From the NCBI GenBank assembly GCA_032622095.1, contig CP136062.1, forward strand, positions 143,610,351-143,674,350: a stretch of DNA of 64,000 bases. The letters run 5' to 3'. The notes below the pieces were generated by a model. It was not told the DNA's origin. It was given only the letters and a program-made list of their open reading frames with translations, and made no database searches. How positions within the stretch are numbered: position 1 is the stretch's first letter; every line of letters starts with the position of its first letter. This document shows, piece after piece, positions 56,434 through 64,000 of the stretch. The stretch comes from Siphonodentalium dalli. Taxonomy: Eukaryota; Mollusca; Scaphopoda; Gadilida; Siphonodentaliidae. The translations under genes and the position numbers were made by a program.

Positions 56434-57928
56434 TTTTAATTACATCAGGTACTTATAATAAATGATAGTTCATTCAGACAACATCCTCTAAGTTGCCTAA
56501 TAATAGAGACAAACTAATAATAGTGATGGTGGGATTTTTTAGCTAAAATTAATAATAGTAACCACAGCAATTTCACTCTATGTCTCTTAGTGATCTGATC
56601 ATGGGAAGTGTTCTCCAAATATAATAACAGTGTTGACACTATCATATTATTGACACTATTATTGCACATGAGAGTACCGTTACTAGTACATGTACTAGTA
56701 GATGCTAATATGAGTAAGTCATTATCAAGTCTGGCTCTTCCTGAATTCAACTAGCATAGTGATATTCAACTACATGTATTATATCTTAATTGTACTACCA
56801 TACACAATGTATACTGGTACGGTATATACGTAAACTCCAGGTTTTCTCTATTTTTACTAAAACTTCATGGAATCATCTCACTTCGTAATGCACAACCACT
56901 TAAAATATACATGTATATAACACTATAATTTTAACAGAGCAAATGAGAAGGCATCATATTCCAATATAAAAAGAATTCTACAGCTTATTACAGGAGACCT
57001 GTTTATTTCATAATGGCAGAAGTACATGTGCATGTACCGGTATGCCATTTGAAATTTGAATGACATTATAAATAACTTCTCACCAAGATGATTTCAAAAT
57101 TCTAACTACTAGTACAAGTAAATCAGTTAAATAATCAAAAATGCCAGCACCGATATATATACTGTACTTAGTACATGTAGTAGGTACCGTACATGAGATA
57201 TTTTCACCACTTCATAATAGTTGAATATATACGGTACATGTACAGGTGTGACAAATCAACTTCCCCCCTGCGCATCTCCCCCCCCCCCCCGGGGGGGGGG
57301 GAGATAAACTGGTTTTACCTAGTTTATCTCCCCCCCGGGGGGGGGATGACCTACATGTAGGTTATCTCCCGCCCTGATCATAGCCCCCCCCCGCCTGAAT
57401 TTTCCATACCTTAACATCTATTGGCGTGAGATAGTCTCATTTTATCATTCACTATGACTATGTGACGTAGAAAAACTATCATTGGTGGCAAGGAAGCATG
57501 TCTTTTCTTCGGCAGAGACATTATTGTTCAGATTTTTTTTTATTGAAAATCACCCAGTTTATCTCCCCCCGCCTGAATTTTCCATACCTTAACATCTATT
57601 GGCGAGTTAGTCTCATTTTATCGTTCACTATCACTATGTGACTAAGAAAAACTATCACAGGTGACAAGGAAGCATGATTTTTCTGTAAAAGAGACAATAA
57701 TTATAGTTCGGAGAATTTTCATTGGAATTTACCTAGTTTATCTCCCCCCCCCCGCCTGGATTTTTCACACCTTAACATCTATTGGCGAGATAGTCTCATT
57801 TTATCATTCACTATGACTATGTGACTTAGAAAAACTATCATTGGTGGCAAGGAAGCATGTCTTTTCTTCGGCAGAGACATTATTGTTCAGATTTTTTTTT
57901 ATTGAAAATCACCCAGTTTATCTCCCCC
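56434..57928. repeat. Long direct repeat, copy 1 (second copy at window end)
   Basis: Matches 62506-64000 at a constant offset near 6072, with only small homopolymer and single-base differences. The first ~800 bases are AT-rich unique-looking DNA; the rest is the left arm of the giant palindrome. The repeat presumably extends past the window. Confidence 0.95.
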
Positions 57929-58640
57929 TCCCCGCCTGAATTTTCCATACCTTAACATCTATTGGCGAGTTAGTCTCATTTTATCGTTCACTATCACTAT
58001 GTGACTAGGGGGGGGGAGAAACTGGGTGATTTTCAATAAAAAAAAATCTGAACATTAATGTCTCTGCCGAAGAAAAGACACGCTTCCTTGCCACCAATGA
58101 TAGTTTTTCTAAGTCACATAGTCATAGTGAATGATAAAATGAGACTATCTCGCCAATAGATGTTAAGGTATGGAAAATCCAGGCGGGGGGGGGGAGATAA
58201 ACTAGGTAAATTCCAATGAAAATTCTCCGAACTATAATTATTGTCTCTTTTACAGAAAAATCATGCTTCCTTGTCACCTGTGATAGTTTTTCTTAGTCAC
58301 ATAGTGATAGTGAACGATAAAATGAGACTAACTCACCAATAGATGTTAAGGTATGGAAAATTCATGCGGGGGGGGGGGGAGATAAACTGGGTGATTTTCA
58401 ATAAAAAAAAATCTGAACAATAATGTCTCTGCCGAAGAAAAGACATGCTTTCTTGCCACCAATGATAGTTTTTCTACGTCACATAGTCATAGTGAATGAT
58501 AAAATGAGACTATCACGCCAATAGATGTTAAGGTATGTAAAATTCAGGCGGGGGGGGGGAGATGATCATGGCGGGGGGGGGAGATAACCTAGGTCAACTT
58601 CCCCCCCGGGGGGGAAGTTGATCAGGGGGGAGATAAACTG
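57250..58640. repeat. Giant palindrome of alternating ~180-190 bp units with C/G runs
   Basis: The left arm holds four tandem units, beginning near 57388, 57569, 57753 and 57935. The right arm (from about 58013) holds their reverse complements. Two unit types alternate: one with CTTCGGCAGAGACATTATTG, the other with AAAAGAGACAATAATTATAG. Every unit ends AGTTTATCTCCCCC with a C-run of 5-12; on the right arm these are G-runs. The outer ends pair as CAACTTCCCCCC / GGGGGGAAGTTG. No coding content. Confidence 0.9.
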
Positions 58641-58659
58641 TTACACCGGTACAATGGAA

Positions 58660-61600
58660 TTCAAGTTGTGTCAGACCTGTTGTTTGGCATAAACAATGTA
58701 CCAGTAAGTGACTTTGGTGATCACTGTTAGTCATTGATTTTGATAACATAAGTTCATGATTTTTACAAAATAATTTTAATGAATCAAAACCATGTGCAGC
58801 CGCATGTGTAACATGTAACTGTCTTTGTCCATTAGTCATTGTCCAAGTCTGGTTTAGTCTTGATCTAATGATCAAAGGCGGAATGTTACTAGTATGTACC
58901 GGTAACTTATGATCATGATCCGGGAGTCTGATGAATTATAATCCATTTCACAGCATTGTCCATGTCTGCATGTTTCATGACATGTAGCTACTGTACTTCT
59001 AATCAGTCTAATGTACTATGCAGAATGATAGAATCTAAATGAACATTCAATGACCTTTTACGGCATCAGCGTTGACTGCATTTCAGCATTGACGGGCTGA
59101 GGAGTCCAGAATAGAACTATAATCATCATATTTTGCAATAATCATTACATTCACATTGTTTGCATTCTTCCATTGCCTTGGCTTGGGTCAATCAGTGCTA
59201 TTCACTTATTCGAGTCAATGTCCATGATAATAACAGTTGAATACGGCAAAGCTTGACCTGCCACACTCAGTGACTCACACACAGTGTCTGTGACCAGTCC
59301 AGTGTTAGTTCAGTCATGAACGTAGTGCGTATCCATCTACGCTGGAAGCAGCAATCTGCGAAAGCGTTCATGTTGACCAACTTCACCAAGTCCAGTGTGC
59401 GATATTCGGATTGGTCCCGTCACTTCACATGATATTTTCTGATAATTAAGCGGTATTTCTAACATCCAAACGGGTTAAAACAGTCTATATCTAATCCGTT
59501 GTGTACACGAAAGAATGAGATACACATTTTCTGCGAATAATGAACGAAACAAGCAGATATGACAGATGAAAAAACTATTTATTTTTAACACATAAAAATT
59601 CGGAAATTCCACACCGGAAGTTCGGCTGCGCATTGCGAATGTGCAGGGTGGCGAATACGGACTGTGAAATAACGTACTCTAAATCTGGGAACAATTTATC
59701 CCCAATTTCATGCACAAGAATGTTTAAACATTACCATAACATATTCGACTTGTTTTTAATTTGTTTTCATGAAAAGGAATGATAAAAGGCACAATAAACA
59801 TATCTAGAACGACAAATAAATCCAAATTAGCCATTTCCCCGTCATATTTCGGTCAGGCAAGCGAGGTACAAAAATGTATGAATCTGAGTACGAAAGTCGG
59901 AGTGTTCCTCTATCGTATTGCAATAATCGCCAACCTATTATAATATTAAAAAGCTATGCAGGGGGATAACTCGGAAAAAAAATTATTGTTGTGGAAAAAG
60001 TCTCATTGCAGCGCTTTAAGTAAATAAATTTTTCTTCTTTGATAATTTTCAAATTAGCCTGAATTAGACATTAAGTGTCATTTACATACTAGTATATGCA
60101 GGTAATTATGGGATATAATAATTACAATGTGAATAAAACTGTAATGTGTCCTGGCCCCTCTTCACATCTATTTAAATAATATTTTTGTACTTTTCAGAAG
60201 ACTATCCAAGGAAGGTTATATTTTTGTTTCTTTCAATAAATGTTATTAAAACTTTATTTCATGTCTACTTATTTACTTATTGATGGTTGTCAACAACACT
60301 GAAACAAATAATTTGACAATTCAAATAATTATTTGACAAAAGTATATTTAAAAATCAATTTAGTATACAAACACTGATACAAATATTTAGTTCATACATT
60401 ACACTCATGCATCAACTAACTGTATGAGTAAAGAGACTGTCATGAAGTATAAGAATTATTGTAATATTCTGTCATGAGTTGTTAGCTGATATTGTCAGAC
60501 TGCATTAAGTTCACCCTACCCTAGAGCTATCTGAAGTATTTTTTTTATTGATCTACACCGTGAACTAGACAATTTTCAATATAAAAACTGCCAAGCAAGC
60601 TGAAACAGACACAATAAAAAAAAATTGCGCGCAAAAAAAATCAATGAAAATTTTGGGACCAACCCCCACAATATTCACTATTTTTCCATTTTATATCAAC
60701 TTATGGGAGTAATTATAACAATATTGAATGTATTAGTGCTTCTCATATTGCAACAAGCCACAACATATAAACAAATATGTTTAAAACAGTTGAAAATATG
60801 TCAATGAAAAAAAAAATGCAAAAAAGGTGGTCAAAAACTGTTTCCGGCCTCGGGTACCCACCCACCCCCCACCTCATGTCTCGTAAACAAATTTGCCCCC
60901 CCCCCCGAGTTAGTTATAAATTATTCGCTCAAAACTGATGTTATTGTCATGTTAGCGAGCGATACTGGAATAATCGTAAGACCTCAGTTCAATCTAAAGC
61001 AATTTAAAGCGCCTCAGTATTGCAGCATACATGTATATATTCACACTCCAACCAAGCGGATGTCATTTAGGCTGCTGAACAATAGAACAGTCTCATTGTT
61101 TATAAATAATTTTGGAAACATTTATCAGGAAAAAATTGCAAGCGCTGGAAAAAATTGGGTTTTCTGGGCTCCAGACCACCTACCCACCCCGGCCATGATT
61201 GCGGAATTTTTCGTCAGACCCACCCTCCGATACAACACGGACAATCCATTAAGGGTCAGACGCATGGTTTGACAACATTTCCTCGTATTTCAAAAATGGA
61301 TTTTCTCAAAATCAGCCAGGAACTTCTTTGTGACGTTTGATACGAACGATTATTGTGACATAGTATTTAATGACCATCGACCCATTGGATATTATAACCT
61401 CATTTACTTTAATTTTATGGCATGAACAATATCTAGAATTTCAGTTCATATATCCATGATATCATATCTCAAGATCATGAGGAGACTTAATTATTCTTGA
61501 TTCCAGAAATTTAATTATATTCATTTAGAAAGGCAATTACCCATAATTTTGTTTCTATTTTTGAGAATTTCCATGTCGTTCCTGTTGATGAATGAAACAT

Positions 61601-62505
61601 TGGGCTGAGATGAGTTGTGAGTCATGGGTTCATAACCAAGTTAATGGTGACCACTATATCTCTCAGCACAGTGACCTTATTCTGGTCACTGCCCTCTGCT
61701 TGAGTGGACCACACAGTGTATCAACATTTATTTCCATTGGGCTGGAATATCTGCGACTGCTTTATTCGTTATTATAATATTTGGGTCTATGATGCTATAT
61801 TATGCCATTAAAATCTAACTCAACGTGATACAAATGAAGCCTCCTCGCATATAGCCAAGACAATAACCTATTTGGTAATTGGAGTTTTGTGTGAAATATT
61901 CTAGCAGTTCTTAGTACCGAAAGGGACAAAAAATAATATATGTTCGACCTCTCAAATGTATTACATTTCATTGTTTTTGTTGTTTCTTAATAATTTCTCA
62001 GATTCTATATACACTGGAGATGATTATATTAGAAACTCGAGATTTGTTTGCTAGAGAGATCCAGAACAATTCTTCGTTAAAACTCTCTTGCCATTTGTGG
62101 CTGGATTTCTGTAAAGCGTGCGTAAGATCGCAGACAGATATTTCAACAGTTGTGAGTCATGCATAATAATAACTGAGTTTTGTCAATAACTTTGCATGTT
62201 CATTGTTATGGAACATATATTGCACTATATTTTATTGAAGTTGAAGTGACGTCTCTCCTCATCAACGTGACAGACAATCATATCTACGCAGTTACCATGG
62301 ATATAGGCATGCATTAGCTGCCATTGTTACAGGCAGAATTAACGAAGTTGCGGAACACCTACAATAGATTTATTTATTTATTTATTTATTATAGTGACGT
62401 TATGTTAACAAACACCCGGCCCATAGGGCCTATAAGTCACTTGGTACACAAATACAATATTATTATTATTAATGCATGGCTATTTAGATAGTTTTGATTG
62501 TCTGA
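58660..62505. other. Long non-coding stretch
   Basis: No gene is supported. A third GTTCAGTCATGAACG repeat lies at 59308-59380 (with GAAAGCGTTCATGTTGACC). The CACCCACCCCCC patch near 60857 and a C-run at 60895-60906 resemble 48.9 kb. A 107-codon frame at 60949-61272 shows no domain. A (TTTA)n run lies at about 62368-62391 just before the repeat copy. Confidence 0.4.
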
Positions 62506-64000
62506 TTTTAATTACATCAGGTACTTATAATAAATGATAGTTCATTCAGACAACATCCTCTAAGTTGCCTAATAATAGAGACAAACTAATAATAGTGATG
62601 GTGGGATTTTTTAGCTAAAATTAATAATAGTAACCACAGCAATTTCACTCTATGTCTCTTAGTGATCTGATCATGGGAAGTGTTCTCCAAATATAATAAC
62701 AGTGTTGACACTATCATATTATTGACACTATTATTGCACATGAGAGTACCGTTACTAGTACATGTACTAGTAGATGCTAATATGAGTAAGTCATTATCAA
62801 GTCTGGCTCTTCTTGAATTCAACTAGCATAGTGATATTCAACTACATGTATTATATCTTAATTGTACTACCATACACAATGTATACTGGTACGGTATATA
62901 CGTAAACTCCAGGTTTTCTCTATTTTTACTAAAACTTCATGGAATCATCTCACTTCGTAATGCACAACCACTTAAAATATACATGTATATAACACTATAA
63001 TTTTAACAGAGCAAATGAGAAGGCATCATATTCCAATATAAAAAGAATTCTACAGCTTATTACAGGAGACCTGTTTATTTCATAATGGCAGAAGTACATG
63101 TGCATGTACCGGTATGCCATTTGAAATTTGAATGACATTATAAATAACTTCTCACCAAGATGATTTCAAAATTCTAACTACTAGTACAAGTAAATCAGTT
63201 AAATAATCAAAAATGCCAGCACCGATATATATACTGTACTTAGTACATGTAGTAGGTACCGTACATGAGATATTTTCACCACTTCATAATAGTTGAATAT
63301 ATACGGTACATGTACAGGTGTGACAAATCAACTTCCCCCCTGCGCATCTCCCCCCCCCCCCGGGGGGGGGGGGGAGATAAACTGGTTTTACCTAGTTTAT
63401 CTCCCCCCCCGGGGGGGGGGATGACCTACATGTAGGTTATCTCCCGCCCTGATCATAGCCCCCCCCGCCTGAATTTTCCATACCTTAACATCTATTGGCG
63501 TGATAGTCTCATTTTATCATTCACTATGACTATGTGACGTAGAAAAACTATCATTGGTGGCAAGGAAGCATGTCTTTTCTTCGGCAGAGACATTATTGTT
63601 CAGATTTTTTTTTATTGAAAATCACCCAGTTTATCTCCCCCCGCCTGAATTTTCCATACCTTAACATCTATTGGCGAGTTAGTCTCATTTTATCGTTCAC
63701 TATCACTATGTGACTAAGAAAAACTATCACAGGTGACAAGGAAGCATGATTTTTCTGTAAAAGAGACAATAATTATAGTTCGGAGAATTTTCATTGGAAT
63801 TTACCTAGTTTATCTCCCCCCCCCCGCCTGGATTTTTCACACCTTAACATCTATTGGCGAGATAGTCTCATTTTATCATTCACTATGACTATGTGACTTA
63901 GAAAAACTATCATTGGTGGCAAGGAAGCATGTCTTTTCTTCGGCAGAGACATTATTGTTCAGATTTTTTTTTATTGAAAATCACCCAGTTTATCTCCCCC
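62506..64000. repeat. Long direct repeat, copy 2 (runs off the window)
   Basis: Copy of 56434-57928, including the first palindrome units and their C-runs. Left flank: a GTGACGTTATG...CGGCCCATAGGGCC stretch absent from copy 1. Confidence 0.95.

Noticed and set aside
56514-56750. 78-codon minus-strand frame, copied at 62586-62822
   Set aside because: Conserved only because the DNA repeat is nearly identical; one residue changes (Gly/Arg) and there is no domain or splice signal.
60949-61272. 107-codon plus-strand frame
   Set aside because: No domain, low start context, and a C-run directly upstream; probably chance.

Overview
The window looks like intergenic or intronic DNA from a marine invertebrate: AT-rich, dense in repeats, with no bacterial-style gene packing. 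A lophotrochozoan, perhaps a mollusc, is my best guess. It rests on the LINE 3' tail style (ATTG repeats followed by a conserved GTTTAACG block), abundant TACATGTA words, TTAA-flanked MITEs and C-type lectin/TSP1 modules. This is inference from sequence style, not a proven taxon. No rRNA, canonical tRNA or CRISPR was seen.

Layout. 1-14168 holds two near-identical copies of a block of at least 6 kb (offset 8126-8154). Each copy carries the start of a minus-strand coiled-coil protein that resembles a retroelement ORF1, a TATA box with a signal-peptide first exon, and a TTAA-flanked MITE. Between the copies sits a 5'-truncated Penelope-like retroelement with its GIY-YIG endonuclease (about 6035-7090). 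14.2-26.4 kb is mostly non-coding, with MITEs, hairpins, a tRNA-like SINE head, a degenerate CTAACC-like tract and two recognisable exons. 26.4-35.4 kb is a head-to-tail array of non-autonomous Helitrons, filled with nuclear-receptor-like half-sites. 35.6-38.4 kb is a frameshifted CR1/L2-type LINE on the minus strand. 38.4-50 kb is sparse apart from a clear thrombospondin type 1 exon and several hairpins. 50.3-54.7 kb is a nest of duplicated fold-back elements. 56.4-58.65 kb is a large palindromic satellite-like element, repeated from 62.5 kb to the window end.

The only host gene I can argue for is on the plus strand. Its candidate exons are the signal peptide (10373-10424), the N-terminal half of a C-type lectin domain (20968-21096), a Trp/Asn-rich exon (24917-25015) and a TSP1 module (41497-41661). 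Every junction is phase 1, so they could be spliced into one secreted protein, with the mobile elements lying in its introns. The gene linkage is inference; the lectin-like and TSP1 exons themselves are well supported.

The most unusual structures are the Helitron concatemer with seven exact CTAG|TC junctions, a set of hairpins in which a CGAG-type tetranucleotide keeps the same orientation in both arms and so interrupts the pairing, and the alternating-unit giant palindrome near 57-58.6 kb.
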